Assembly (NCBI GenBank): GCA_900318615.1
Contig: ONLK01000012.1
Location: 1 to 33,962 of the forward strand
DNA: 33,962 bases
Direction of reading: 5' to 3'
DNA from: an uncultured Eubacteriales bacterium
GTDB lineage: Bacteria > Bacillota > Clostridia > Lachnospirales > Lachnospiraceae
Shown here: one piece after another, positions 23,745 to 33,867 of the stretch
Position numbering within the stretch: position 1 is the stretch's first letter
How the letters are laid out: every line of letters begins with the position of its first letter
Position numbers and translations under genes: made by a program
The notes under the pieces: model-generated
Seen by the model: the letters and a program-made list of their open reading frames with translations, nothing else
Database searches by the model: none
Told to the model about the DNA's origin: nothing

Positions 23745-24446
23745 ATGTATACTATTCTGGTGTGCGACGATGACCATGAAATCGTAGATGCCATCGATAT
23801 CTATCTGCAGCAGGAGGGCTATAAGGTGCTGAAGGCATACAATGGCAGGGAGGCGCTGGATGTACTGAAAAAAGAAGATGTGCATCTGATTGTCCTTGAT
23901 CTGATGATGCCGGAGATGGATGGAATCCACACCATGATGGAAATCAGAAAAACCAGCAGTATTCCGATCATTGTTTTGTCAGCCAAGTCACAGGACAGCG
24001 ACAAAATCCTCGGGTTGAACGTCGGGGCGGACGACTATGTTACCAAGCCGTTCAATCCGCTGGAGCTGGTCGCCCGTGTAAAAAGCCAGCTGCGGCGGTA
24101 TACGACGCTGGGAACCATGCAGGATGACAAGTCCAGCGAGCACATTTACAGAACCGGCGGTCTGGTTGTCAATGATGACCGCAAGGAAGTAACGGTGGAT
24201 GGAGAGCCGGTCCGTCTGACGAGAATCGAGTACAACATCCTGCTGCTTCTTATACAGAACAAGGGCAAGGTATTCTCCATCGATGAGATTTATGAAAAAA
24301 TCTGGAATGAGGAAGCTTTTTATGCGGATAATACGGTAACGGTCCATATCCGTCATATTCGTGAGAAAATCGAAATTGATCCGAAAAACCCGAAGTATCT
24401 GAAAGTTCTGTGGGGGATCGGTTATAAAATCGAGAGCATTGACTGA
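23745..24446 (+). CDS. OmpR-family response regulator
   Basis: The 233-residue protein has a receiver domain (1-118) with the acidic pocket CDDD, phosphoacceptor Asp52 (VLDLMMPEMDG), Thr/Ser at LSAKS and Lys101 in TKPF. A winged-helix DNA-binding domain follows (about 140-230) with RKEVTVDGEPVRLTRIEYNIL and TVTVHIRHIREKIE. ATG at 23745 follows AAAGGAGG. It is cotranscribed behind pyk and ahead of a histidine kinase gene, which is its likely partner. The signal is unknown. The receiver resembles the VanR/VncR type common in Clostridia. Confidence 0.93.
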   Translation: MYTILVCDDDHEIVDAIDIYLQQEGYKVLKAYNGREALDVLKKEDVHLIVLDLMMPEMDGIHTMMEIRKTSSIPIIVLSAKSQDSDKILGLNVGADDYVTKPFNPLELVARVKSQLRRYTTLGTMQDDKSSEHIYRTGGLVVNDDRKEVTVDGEPVRLTRIEYNILLLLIQNKGKVFSIDEIYEKIWNEEAFYADNTVTVHIRHIREKIEIDPKNPKYLKVLWGIGYKIESID

Positions 24447-24465
24447 CATGGTACATGTCAGTCAA
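24439..24465 (+). other. Hairpin at the response regulator-kinase junction
   Basis: TTGACTGACATG (24439-24450) and CATGTCAGTCAA (24454-24465) form a perfect 12-bp stem with a GTA loop that spans the response regulator stop codon (24444-24446). No T run follows, so it may limit ribosome or RNase passage rather than terminate. It lies 31 nt before the kinase start codon. Confidence 0.6.
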
Positions 24466-24496
24466 TCTTCATGATTTTGAACGCTCAGGATGCATT

Positions 24497-26833
24497 ATGA
24501 AGAATAAGAAATGGTACCGGCAAAATACAAAAACAGTCCTTTATATCATGCAGGGCCTGCTGGCAGGACTTCTTGTTTTATGTCTGGCCGGTTTATATAA
24601 TATGAACAGGCAGGGGTACAGTCTCGGAGAAATGGGGCGCCATTTTGAGGAGACTGATCTTTTTTTTATAACGGCTGACGATATAATCCGCAGTAAAACC
24701 GCCTATTCGCAGGATCAGGAACTGTTCGAGCAGGATGGAAGCTTTAACGACAGCCGCACGATTGACATACGTCAGTATGTTACCGGGCAGCTGGACGAAG
24801 CGAGTTCAAACCTGAATACCTCCTATACCATCCGTAATCTGATAGCCTTTGACAAGGACGGACGTGAACGGATGGAGAGACTGATCAGCCGTCTGATTTC
24901 CACCTATGGTTCGGCGGAAGATCAGATTGGCCAGCAGCTTCTGCAGACGGAAGGAAAGTACGAGACGGTGGATACCGTGTCCGGAGTCCGGCTTGTGGAC
25001 TATGCTACGCTGAACGTTGATCCTGCTTCAACGATTATTGAATATTATGAGGATCTGTGCGATACGGCGAGGAGTGTCGTACAGCGCTATGATCAGTACA
25101 GGCAGGATCACTCAGCTGAAAACAGCGAAAACAGTCCCGATGCTCCCGGCAATATTTACTATTATATTGAAAACACAAGCACCAAACAGCATTATACCAA
25201 CATGGATGTTTCCAGCTATGCCAGTGCGCGGGCGGCTGTCCGGGAGAAAGAGTCGCTGACATTTCTGTTTGCCGGTGAGCGGAAATTCAACATTATGACG
25301 GCGGACAATGACTATGTACTGAATGAAAAGGCCGGTCAGTTTTTTATAAAAAATCGTTTTGTGGGGTCCAACGAGAAAGTTCTGATAGCGTTTGATCCTG
25401 ATTTTCCCGTGGGAGACAAATTGAACAGCGCCTGGAAAAATATGAGAACCATTCGCCCGCGGGTAATGGGAGCGATGGGTGCCGGCATTGCCTGTGCCGT
25501 CTGTCTTGTCATTTTATTGTCTGTTTCCGCCTGCACAACAGGCCGTCCAGAAAAGAACGGACAGGTACAGCTTACGCGGTTTGACCAGATACCTACAGAG
25601 ATCGCAGCCGGACTGATGCTGATATTTCTCACCTGCCTGTTTCTGATTTGTCCCTATATCCTGCGGAAAATCTCCATCGACAGCGGGTATTTTGCCTGGG
25701 TGGCCTCCGCCTTCGGCATACTGATTTACATGACGGCCTTTCATGCGCTCATGAGCCTTCTGCGCCGCCATAAAGCGCATACACTCTGGAGCAATTCGGT
25801 CATCAGTGAAGTTTTACTCGGCACGGCACAGGTATACAATGCCAGAAAAAGATCTCAGCGGCTTCTGGGCGGATTTACTGCATTCGTCATTCTGAACATC
25901 ATTTTCGTCAGCTCTTTGCATGTGCCGGGCATGATCATGGCCATTGTCATGGATCTGGCGGTGCTGCTTTATCTGATGCGGGACGCGGTAGGCGATGAAA
26001 ACGTACGGGAAGGATTAAATCAGATTTCCAGGGGAAAACTGGATTACCGGATCAACGCCGATGTACTTACCGGAAGCAGCCGGGAGATGGCCATTGCGGT
26101 GAACGAGATGGGAGACGGACTTCAGAAGGCAGTGGAGGACATGCTGAAAAATGAGCGCCTTCGGGCTGAACTGATCACAAATGTTTCGCACGATCTTAAG
26201 ACACCGCTGACCTCCATTATCAATTATGTTGACCTTATGAAGCGGGAAAATATTCCCAATGAAAAGGCACAGGAGTATATACGGGTTCTCGACAGTAAAA
26301 GTCAGAGGCTGAAAATACTTACGGAGGATCTGATTGAAATCAGCAAGATAAGTTCCGGGAATGTGGAGGCACACCCTGTAAAAATGCAGCTCCAGATGTT
26401 CCTGCAGCAGGCCTGCGGAGAGTTTGAGGACCGGCTGGAGGAGAAAAAACTGAAGCTGAAGATGGAGCTTGAAAAGACACCCGTATGGATTATGGCGGAC
26501 GGAGGTTTGCTGTGGCGCGTTTTTGAAAATCTTCTGAGCAACATTGCCAAATATGCCCGGGAGGGAAGTACGGTGTACGCGATTGTAAAACGTGAAGGAA
26601 ACGGGCAGGTGGTAATTATTTTCAGGAATCTGCCCGCCAGCCCGATTAAAGCGACAGCGCAGCAGCTGCAGGAAAGATTTGTGCGCGGAGATGAAAGCCG
26701 CTCACAGGAAGGAAGCGGTCTGGGACTTTCAATTGCAAAAAGTCTTACGGAATTGATGGGCGGAAAATTTCATATTGAGGTACAGGAGCAGCTTTTCGAG
26801 GCATTTGCGCAGTTCCCGGAAATCGGGAAGTGA
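24497..26833 (+). CDS. Membrane sensor histidine kinase
   Basis: The 778-residue protein has TM1 (about 11-34), a roughly 270-residue extracytoplasmic region without a recognised domain, then five more membrane segments (about 317-500, VMGAMGAGIACAVCLVIL onwards). A HAMP-like linker (SRGKLDYRINAD) and a HisKA domain with NVSHDLKTPLT (His565) follow. The ATPase domain has N-box Asn682 in ENLLSNIAKYA and GSGLGLSIAKSL, but the DxGxG box is replaced by FRNLPASPIKATAQQLQERF. ATG at 24497 follows AGGA; ATG 24455 lies in the junction hairpin. It should phosphorylate the adjacent response regulator. Ligand unknown. The multi-membrane segment module suggests membrane sensing. Confidence 0.88.
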   Translation: MKNKKWYRQNTKTVLYIMQGLLAGLLVLCLAGLYNMNRQGYSLGEMGRHFEETDLFFITADDIIRSKTAYSQDQELFEQDGSFNDSRTIDIRQYVTGQLDEASSNLNTSYTIRNLIAFDKDGRERMERLISRLISTYGSAEDQIGQQLLQTEGKYETVDTVSGVRLVDYATLNVDPASTIIEYYEDLCDTARSVVQRYDQYRQDHSAENSENSPDAPGNIYYYIENTSTKQHYTNMDVSSYASARAAVREKESLTFLFAGERKFNIMTADNDYVLNEKAGQFFIKNRFVGSNEKVLIAFDPDFPVGDKLNSAWKNMRTIRPRVMGAMGAGIACAVCLVILLSVSACTTGRPEKNGQVQLTRFDQIPTEIAAGLMLIFLTCLFLICPYILRKISIDSGYFAWVASAFGILIYMTAFHALMSLLRRHKAHTLWSNSVISEVLLGTAQVYNARKRSQRLLGGFTAFVILNIIFVSSLHVPGMIMAIVMDLAVLLYLMRDAVGDENVREGLNQISRGKLDYRINADVLTGSSREMAIAVNEMGDGLQKAVEDMLKNERLRAELITNVSHDLKTPLTSIINYVDLMKRENIPNEKAQEYIRVLDSKSQRLKILTEDLIEISKISSGNVEAHPVKMQLQMFLQQACGEFEDRLEEKKLKLKMELEKTPVWIMADGGLLWRVFENLLSNIAKYAREGSTVYAIVKREGNGQVVIIFRNLPASPIKATAQQLQERFVRGDESRSQEGSGLGLSIAKSLTELMGGKFHIEVQEQLFEAFAQFPEIGK

Positions 26834-26861
26834 AAATTTGATGAAAACTGAGCCGGATAAA

Positions 26862-26890
26862 TTGACATTAAACAACGTGGGGGCTACTCT
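26862..26890 (+). promoter_or_regulatory. Promoter of the zinc-ribbon/DUF5685/J-domain operon
   Basis: A perfect TTGACA (26862-26867) and TACTCT (26885-26890) are separated by 17 bp, in the gap after the kinase stop. Confidence 0.6.
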
Positions 26891-26946
26891 GTTGTTATCA
26901 GCATCAATACCATCTGATATCATCAGAAACGGAGGTTACGGTAATT

Positions 26947-27342
26947 ATGAAAGATAAGTTCCAGAACTTTATGTATGGCCGCTATGGAACGGACAGCTTA
27001 AACAAATTTCTGATCTATGCTTCATTTGCGTTCATTGTATTAAACCTGTTTATACGGAACAACGGAGTTTCCTTTCTGGTTTATGCAATCCTGATCTACG
27101 CCATATTCAGGATGTTTTCGCGGAATGTTGCGGCAAGATCATCCGAAAACAGCCGGTTCCTCGGCTGGAGAAATAAAGCCGCAGACTTCTTCCGGAATAA
27201 AACTTCGGAATTCAGACAGCTTCGAAGCTATCATATTTACAGATGTCCGAACTGCGGACAAAAGATTCGTATTCCGCGGGGAAAGGGTAAGATCATGGTA
27301 ACCTGCCCGAAGTGCAGGACGGAATTTGCGAAAAAGAGCTGA
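26947..27342 (+). CDS. Small membrane protein with C-terminal zinc ribbon
   Basis: The function is not known. The 131-residue protein has a short N-terminal tail, two membrane segments (about 21-36 and 41-57), a basic linker rich in Arg/Asn, and a C-terminal zinc ribbon with CPNC (Cys100, 103) and CPKC (Cys120, 123). ATG at 26947 follows CGGAGG. It is the first gene of a three-gene operon: the next starts 4 nt after its stop. A membrane-anchored zinc knuckle could bind a protein or nucleic acid; a rubredoxin-like electron carrier is less likely because the Cys spacing is ribbon-like (CPNCGQ..TCPKCR). Confidence 0.8.
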   Translation: MKDKFQNFMYGRYGTDSLNKFLIYASFAFIVLNLFIRNNGVSFLVYAILIYAIFRMFSRNVAARSSENSRFLGWRNKAADFFRNKTSEFRQLRSYHIYRCPNCGQKIRIPRGKGKIMVTCPKCRTEFAKKS

Positions 27343-27346
27343 AACA

Positions 27347-28210
27347 GTGTTTGGATATATTACGATCAATCAGGGAGAACTGAAGGTTAAGGAATATGAA
27401 GCTTACCGTGCGTATTACTGTGCTCTGTGCCATGTTCTTCACAAAAAGTACGGGCGTATCGGTCAGCTTCAGCTAAGTTATGATATGACTTTTCTGTCGG
27501 TCCTTCTGACTTCGCTCTATGAGCTGGACGAGCAGAGCCGGGAGAGACGATGCGCGGTGCACCCCGCGCCAAAACACAGAGAGACATACAGTGAAGCAGC
27601 GGATTATGCCGCGGACATGACGATCCTGCTTTCTTATCAGAAAGCGATGGATGACTGGAACGACGACCGGAATTTTGCAGCGCGTGCACTGGCACTTGAT
27701 CTTTACGGTGATTATAAAAAACTGCGCAGGCAGTATTTCCGTCAGGCGAAGGCGCTTGAAAAAAATCTGGAGATACTGAAAGCACAGGAGAAGAAGAAAA
27801 GCCCGGATATGGATCGGGTGTCAGGACGGACAGGAGCGTTTCTGGGGGAAATATTCATCTGGAAGGAGGAGGAACCCTGGAACCGGGATCTTTATCAGCT
27901 CGGATTTCATCTTGGAAAATTCATTTATCTGATGGATGCCTTCGATGATATCGAAAAAGACGAGAGAAAGGGATCTTACAACATTCTCCTTCCCGTACGA
28001 AGCCAGGATCCGGAGCATTTTGACAGCCGTGCTAAGGAGCTTATGGTGAGAGAAATGGCCTATGCGGCAAGATCCTTTGAGAGACTGCCGGTGCTGAAAA
28101 ATACGGAAATTCTGCGAAATATTTTATATTCAGGCGTGTGGGTAAAATACCGTAAAATAATGGAAGATAGAAAAAAAGAAAAAGCGGAAGACGATGAGAA
28201 ATCCATATGA
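27347..28210 (+). CDS. DUF5685-family protein with paired Asp-rich motifs
   Basis: This 287-residue, all-helical protein belongs to DUF5685, which has no assigned function. It opens [20 protein letters not shown] with a CALC pair (Cys25, 28), has MDDWNDD (Asp102-107), then GRTGAFLGE (160-168) and [17 protein letters not shown] (Asp197-205) followed by [11 protein letters not shown]. The two Asp clusters, about 95 residues apart, with a Gly-rich turn before the second, resemble the DxxxD motifs of squalene/phytoene synthases; this is an inference. GTG at 27347 lies 4 nt past the zinc-ribbon stop, with a weak ribosome site, so coupling is likely. An in-frame ATG at 27326 would overlap the previous gene. 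Its end overlaps the J-domain gene by 17 nt. Confidence 0.82.
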   Translation: MFGYITINQGELKVKEYEAYRAYYCALCHVLHKKYGRIGQLQLSYDMTFLSVLLTSLYELDEQSRERRCAVHPAPKHRETYSEAADYAADMTILLSYQKAMDDWNDDRNFAARALALDLYGDYKKLRRQYFRQAKALEKNLEILKAQEKKKSPDMDRVSGRTGAFLGEIFIWKEEEPWNRDLYQLGFHLGKFIYLMDAFDDIEKDERKGSYNILLPVRSQDPEHFDSRAKELMVREMAYAARSFERLPVLKNTEILRNILYSGVWVKYRKIMEDRKKEKAEDDEKSI

Positions 28211-28859
28211 TGTGCTGGGCGTTCCGGAGAACGCGTCAGATGAGGAAATTAAAAAGGCATACCGAACGCTGATCCGGAAATATCATCCGGACGCAAATAT
28301 CAATAATCCGAACAAAGAGGCAGCCGCCGAAAAATTCAAGGAAGTGCAGCAGGCCTACGATCAGATCATGAAGGATCGCGAGATGGGATACACCGGCGGA
28401 TACACTTCTGACGGCAGGCGAAGGGATTATGGCGGGTACACGGGCTACGGCGGCGATCCGTTCGGAAGCCGGCAGACGTCCGGAGATTCCCCGGATGACC
28501 TGCGCATGCAGGCCGCTGCAAACTATATTAACAGCGGACATTACAGAGAAGCCCTGAATGTACTGAAGGATATTAAAAACCGCACAGCCCGGTGGTATTT
28601 TTTCAGCGCAGTGGCAAACGAGCAGGCCGGAAATATTGAGACTGCCCGGCAGCATGCGTGGCAGGCTTCAAACCTGGAGCCGGGCAATGTGCAGTACCGG
28701 GAACTGGCTTCGCAGCTTGAGAATGGCGGCGCCAGCTGGTATCGCGGAGTCGGAAGGGAGTACGGCAGCCCGCTGGATGGAGCGGATTACTGCCGCAACA
28801 TGGCATTGGCCAGCCTTGTGTGTACCTGCTGTTCCGGCGGAAGAGTATTTATCTGCTGA
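28194..28859 (+). CDS. J-domain protein with Cys-rich C-terminus
   Basis: The 221-residue protein has an N-terminal J domain (1-62) with the DnaK-stimulating HPD motif (31-33), a Gly/Tyr/Ser-rich linker (65-100), a TPR-like helical pair (about 106-165) with [17 protein letters not shown] and a C-terminal segment ending [24 protein letters not shown]. It lacks the DnaJ zinc-finger and substrate domains, so it is a type III (C) co-chaperone rather than housekeeping DnaJ. The five C-terminal cysteines could bind a metal or lipid. ATG at 28194 overlaps the upstream DUF5685 end. It is the last gene of the operon; only a weak hairpin (GTTCCAG/CTGGAAC) follows. Partner and substrate unknown. Confidence 0.87.
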   Translation: MRNPYDVLGVPENASDEEIKKAYRTLIRKYHPDANINNPNKEAAAEKFKEVQQAYDQIMKDREMGYTGGYTSDGRRRDYGGYTGYGGDPFGSRQTSGDSPDDLRMQAAANYINSGHYREALNVLKDIKNRTARWYFFSAVANEQAGNIETARQHAWQASNLEPGNVQYRELASQLENGGASWYRGVGREYGSPLDGADYCRNMALASLVCTCCSGGRVFIC

Positions 28860-29000
28860 GAATGTTCCAGAGTCCTGGAACTGCATACTTCTGAACAAAA
28901 GACAGCTCTGAAACACAGTGGTATTACCGCAAAATGGGAACAGATATTGAATGATTTCACATTTTAATTTAAAAAATGCATAAAATAATGCAGATAGTTA
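28860..29000. other. Intergenic region after the J-domain gene
   Basis: Only a 7-bp hairpin (GTTCCAG, 28863-28869 region) and AT-rich sequence are visible, with no gene or strong terminator. The cytidylate-kinase-like gene promoter lies at its end. Confidence 0.5.
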
Positions 29001-29009
29001 TGCTATAAT
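29001..29009 (+). promoter_or_regulatory. Extended -10 promoter of the cytidylate-kinase-like gene
   Basis: TGCTATAAT combines an extended TGN with a perfect TATAAT (29004-29009). A clear -35 is absent (TAAAAT at 28981), which is normal for extended -10 promoters. Confidence 0.6.
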
Positions 29010-29063
29010 ATAGTCAACAATAACCAGTTCAGGTAATACTGAAGGAAGCAGGAGGGACTGTAT

Positions 29064-29696
29064 ATGGATGATAAGGTAATTATTACGATCGGACGTCAGT
29101 TTGGAAGCGGCGGCCATGAAATCGGAAAAATGCTTGCGGAAGAGCTGGGATACAAGCTTTACGACAAGGAGCTTTTAAAGCTGCAGGCAGAAAACAGCGG
29201 AATAGCTGAAAAGGTCCTGGAATCCTACGATGAAACGCCAACCAACAGCCTTCTTTATTCCATCGTTATGGATGTTTATCCGTCCATGAACTATATAGGT
29301 TCTTCTCTCAGCCAGCAGATTTATCAGTCTCAGTTTGATGCGATCCGAAAACTGCAGGAGACAGGAGACTGCGTCATCGTCGGGCGCGGAGCCGATTATG
29401 TGCTGCGCGACTACAGCCGTCTGGTAACTGTTTTTATTCAGGCGGACATCAATAAAAGAGCAGCCCGTGTTGCCGAATATGAAAAAATTTCGCCCGATAA
29501 GGCGAAGGACATGATTATCAAGGCGGACAAGAAACGTGCGAACTTCTACAATTTCCAGACAGAAAAGAAATGGGGCGCTGCCTCCAGCTATCAGCTCACC
29601 CTTGATTCGGGTGCCATAGGTTATGAAGGAGCCGTTGAGATCATCAAAGATTTCGTAGCACTTCGCAAAAGACAGTGGGCAGAAGAAGGAAAATAA
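29064..29696 (+). CDS. Cytidylate kinase-like family protein
   Basis: The 210-residue protein opens with a P-loop-like ITIGRQFGSGGHEIGKMLAEELG and belongs to the cytidylate-kinase-like family, common in gut Firmicutes. It shares the kinase fold and the YDKELLKLQAENSG segment, and has CVIVGRGADYVL and a basic lid (RAARVAEYEKISPDKAKDMI..KADKKRANFYN). Its natural substrate is not known; a true CMP kinase is normally annotated separately. ATG at 29064 follows AGGAGGG. It stands alone behind an extended -10 promoter and is convergent with pyrG. Confidence 0.85.
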   Translation: MDDKVIITIGRQFGSGGHEIGKMLAEELGYKLYDKELLKLQAENSGIAEKVLESYDETPTNSLLYSIVMDVYPSMNYIGSSLSQQIYQSQFDAIRKLQETGDCVIVGRGADYVLRDYSRLVTVFIQADINKRAARVAEYEKISPDKAKDMIIKADKKRANFYNFQTEKKWGAASSYQLTLDSGAIGYEGAVEIIKDFVALRKRQWAEEGK

Positions 29697-29736
29697 AAAG
29701 AAAAAACAAGTAAGGATGATAAAACACCTTACATCA

Positions 29737-29771
29737 GAAAAGCGTATCCGCAGTCTGCGGATACGCTTTTC
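29737..29771. terminator. Bidirectional terminator between the kinase-like gene and pyrG
   Basis: GAAAAGCGTATCCGCA pairs perfectly with TGCGGATACGCTTTTC around GTC. It lies between convergent genes, 41 nt after the first stop and 42 nt after the pyrG stop; the T run is short (TTTT) on both strands. Confidence 0.8.
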
Positions 29772-29812
29772 GCTATGCGCCCGGCGGCGCTTGTTTCTGA
29801 TTTTTCCGGAGT

Positions 29813-31501
<1,689 letters not shown>

Positions 31502-31505
31502 TTAC

Positions 31506-31534
31506 ATTATAAAATAAAAGAGGTCATTTTTGAA
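31506..31534 (-). promoter_or_regulatory. Promoter of pyrG
   Basis: On the minus strand TTCAAA (31529-31534) and a perfect TATAAT (31506-31511) are separated by 17 bp. Confidence 0.65.
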
Positions 31535-31581
31535 TACTCACTCTGCTTTATTTTTTAAGGTTTTTTAGGAAAATGCTTTGC

Positions 31582-31610
31582 TTGAATTATAATTCCCCTT
31601 TTATTATAAT
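31582..31610 (+). promoter_or_regulatory. Promoter of ftsH
   Basis: TTGAAT (31582-31587) and a perfect TATAAT (31605-31610) are separated by 17 bp. It diverges from the pyrG promoter, with 47 bp between the two -35 boxes. Confidence 0.8.
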
Positions 31611-31717
31611 GATTAAAATACTGGGTCCGGGAAAATGACCGGCAGTAAGGGACGATGCTTAAAGAATGGGAGCGGAATTACTGCTCTTCGCGTGTCCCGG
31701 AGAGGATGCTGTCACAT

Positions 31718-33784
31718 ATGAGTGATTATCATAACAATGATGAGCGGGATCATCGCGGCTCGAATAATTCACAGAACGGGAATAAAGGCCATTCAGGCCT
31801 GCTTATTTTCCTGATGGTTACGCTGATTACCCTGATGATTATGGGAATCGTAGAAAGCGTTTCCAAAAATTCCACGACAACGGAAATAACCTACAATGAA
31901 TTTCTTTCCATGCTGGCCAAAGGGGACGTGGAAAAGGTGGAGATTGGCGCATCCCGCATTACCATTACGCCGAAGGAGCAGCCTTTTTCCGGCGCCAATG
32001 TAGAATTGTATACCGGCGTGATCAATGACCCGAACCTGGTAAGCAGGCTGGAGGCAGCAGGAGTTGAATTTAAGGAAGAAATTCCGGACACCGCGTCCAA
32101 TATCTTCTGGAATATTGTTATTTCGTTTGCTCCGCTGGTCATTGTCTGGCTCCTGCTGTACGCAGGCATGAGGCGGTTATACGGCTCAAACAATATGATG
32201 GGCGTCGGAAAGAGCCGGGCAAAGGAATATGTCCAGAAGGAAACCGGAATTACATTCCGCGATGTTGCCGGTGAGGATGAGGCTAAAGAGTCCCTGCAGG
32301 AAGTGGTCGATTTCCTTGAAAATCCGGGAAAGTACGCGAGAATCGGCGCAAAGCTTCCGAAGGGATGCCTGCTGGTAGGTCCGCCCGGAACCGGAAAGAC
32401 CCTGCTGGCACGCGCTGTAGCCGGCGAGGCACATTGCCCGTTCTATTCTCTGTCCGGATCTGATTTCGTGGAAATGTTCGTCGGCGTCGGCGCTTCCCGT
32501 GTCCGTGATCTTTTTGAGGAAGCCAAGAAAAATGCCCCCTGCATCATTTTTATCGATGAAATTGATGCCATCGGCAAGAGTCGTGACAGCCGCTGGGGCG
32601 GCGGCAACGATGAGCGGGAGCAGACGCTCAACCAGCTGCTGGCGGAGATGGATGGATTTGATCCGTCGAAGGGTATTCTCATCCTGGCAGCAACCAACCG
32701 GCCGGAAGTGCTGGATCCGGCGCTGCTTCGCCCGGGCCGTTTCGACCGCCGCGTTATTGTAGATAAACCGGACCTGAAGGGCCGTGAGGCTATTTTGAAG
32801 GTTCATGCCAAAAATGTCCGCCTTGACGATACGGTTGATTTTCATGCCCTTGCGCTGGCAACTTCAGGCGCTGTCGGAGCTGATCTTGCCAACATGATCA
32901 ATGAGGCGGCTATTCTGGCGGTAAAGAAGGGACGGAACCTGGTGTCCCAGACCGATCTTATGGAAGCCGTGGAGGTTGTTCTGGTAGGCAAGGAGAAGAA
33001 GGACCGGGTTCTGAGCCAGGAAGAGCGCAGAATTGTCTCCTACCATGAAATCGGACATGCCCTTGTTTCCGCGCTGCAGAAGGATTCCGAACCCGTACAG
33101 AAAATTACGATTATCCCCCGCACGATGGGGGCTCTGGGGTATGTGATGAACGTTCCGGAGGAAGAAAAGTATCTGAACACGGAAAAAGAACTGAAGGCGA
33201 TGCTGGTTGAATATGTGGCCGGCCGTGCAGCGGAGGAAATCGTGTTTGATACGATAACAACCGGCGCTTCCAACGATATTCAGCAGGCGACCAGGGTGGC
33301 CAGGGCCATGATTGCCCAGTACGGCATGTCGGAGGAATTCGGGCTGATGAACCTGGAAAGCCCGGAAAATCAGTATCTTGACAACGGTCATATTGTTATG
33401 AACTGTTCGGATGAAACAGCAGCCGGGGTTGACCGCGAGGTAATGCGCATCCTTCATGACGCCTATGAGGAAGCGAAGCACATGCTTGGAGAACACCGCA
33501 AAACGCTGGATGAGCTCGCTTCTTATCTCTATGAAAGAGAAACCATCACCGGAAAGGAATTCATGGAGATTTTCCACCGCGTGGAGGGCAGTGACGGTGC
33601 GGCGGAAACAGCGGAAAAGGGAAGGATCCATGAAAAACCGCTTCCCGCACAAGCGGCAGCGCAAGCCGGCGATACGGAAGCGGCGCAAAACGGCGATACG
33701 GCAGCGGCGGTGCAGGCCAGCGACACGGCAGTGCAAAACGGCGATATGGCAGAAACAGCCGAAACAGTTCAAAATAAGGAATGA
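31718..33784 (+). CDS. ftsH: ATP-dependent zinc metalloprotease FtsH
   Basis: FtsH is a membrane-bound AAA+ protease hexamer that degrades unassembled or damaged membrane proteins and some regulators. The 688-residue protein has TM1 (about 27-48), a small extracytoplasmic domain, TM2 (about 130-150), Walker A GPPGTGKT (221-228), Walker B FIDEID, the second region of homology [21 protein letters not shown], and a zinc protease site HEIGH (His443, Glu444, His447) rather than the usual HEAGH. The last 45 residues are low-complexity Gly-Asp-Thr/Ala/Gln repeats. ATG at 31718 follows GAGG at 12 nt; ATG 31655 (AAGG, 4 nt) is a credible alternative adding 21 residues. Single gene. Confidence 0.95.
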   Translation: MSDYHNNDERDHRGSNNSQNGNKGHSGLLIFLMVTLITLMIMGIVESVSKNSTTTEITYNEFLSMLAKGDVEKVEIGASRITITPKEQPFSGANVELYTGVINDPNLVSRLEAAGVEFKEEIPDTASNIFWNIVISFAPLVIVWLLLYAGMRRLYGSNNMMGVGKSRAKEYVQKETGITFRDVAGEDEAKESLQEVVDFLENPGKYARIGAKLPKGCLLVGPPGTGKTLLARAVAGEAHCPFYSLSGSDFVEMFVGVGASRVRDLFEEAKKNAPCIIFIDEIDAIGKSRDSRWGGGNDEREQTLNQLLAEMDGFDPSKGILILAATNRPEVLDPALLRPGRFDRRVIVDKPDLKGREAILKVHAKNVRLDDTVDFHALALATSGAVGADLANMINEAAILAVKKGRNLVSQTDLMEAVEVVLVGKEKKDRVLSQEERRIVSYHEIGHALVSALQKDSEPVQKITIIPRTMGALGYVMNVPEEEKYLNTEKELKAMLVEYVAGRAAEEIVFDTITTGASNDIQQATRVARAMIAQYGMSEEFGLMNLESPENQYLDNGHIVMNCSDETAAGVDREVMRILHDAYEEAKHMLGEHRKTLDELASYLYERETITGKEFMEIFHRVEGSDGAAETAEKGRIHEKPLPAQAAAQAGDTEAAQNGDTAAAVQASDTAVQNGDMAETAETVQNKE
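33668..33760 (+). repeat. Degenerate GGCGATACGG repeats in the ftsH 3' end
   Basis: Four units starting GGCGATACGG, GGCGATACGG, AGCGACACGG and GGCGATATGG at 33668, 33692, 33719 and 33740 encode repeated (A/N/S)GDT-type segments. The unit length varies in codon steps (24, 27, 21, 21 nt), so the frame is kept. Confidence 0.75.
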
Positions 33785-33786
33785 AT

Positions 33787-33821
33787 ATTTTCTCCGCTCT
33801 GTATTGAATTGTGGAGAAAAT
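33787..33821 (+). terminator. Possible terminator after ftsH
   Basis: ATTTTCTCC (33787-33795) pairs with GGAGAAAAT (33813-33821) over a 17-nt loop, followed by GTGTTATATTT. The stem is AT-rich and the T run is broken. The contig-end repeat, 46 nt further on, offers a second hairpin. Confidence 0.4.
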
Positions 33822-33867
33822 GTGTTATATTTATCATCCGGAAGAAATGGTTTTTGAATGATAAAAT

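Noticed and set aside
24447-24496. ATG at 24455 as the kinase start
   Set aside because: It lies inside the junction hairpin with no ribosome site. ATG 24497 has AGGA at 6 nt.
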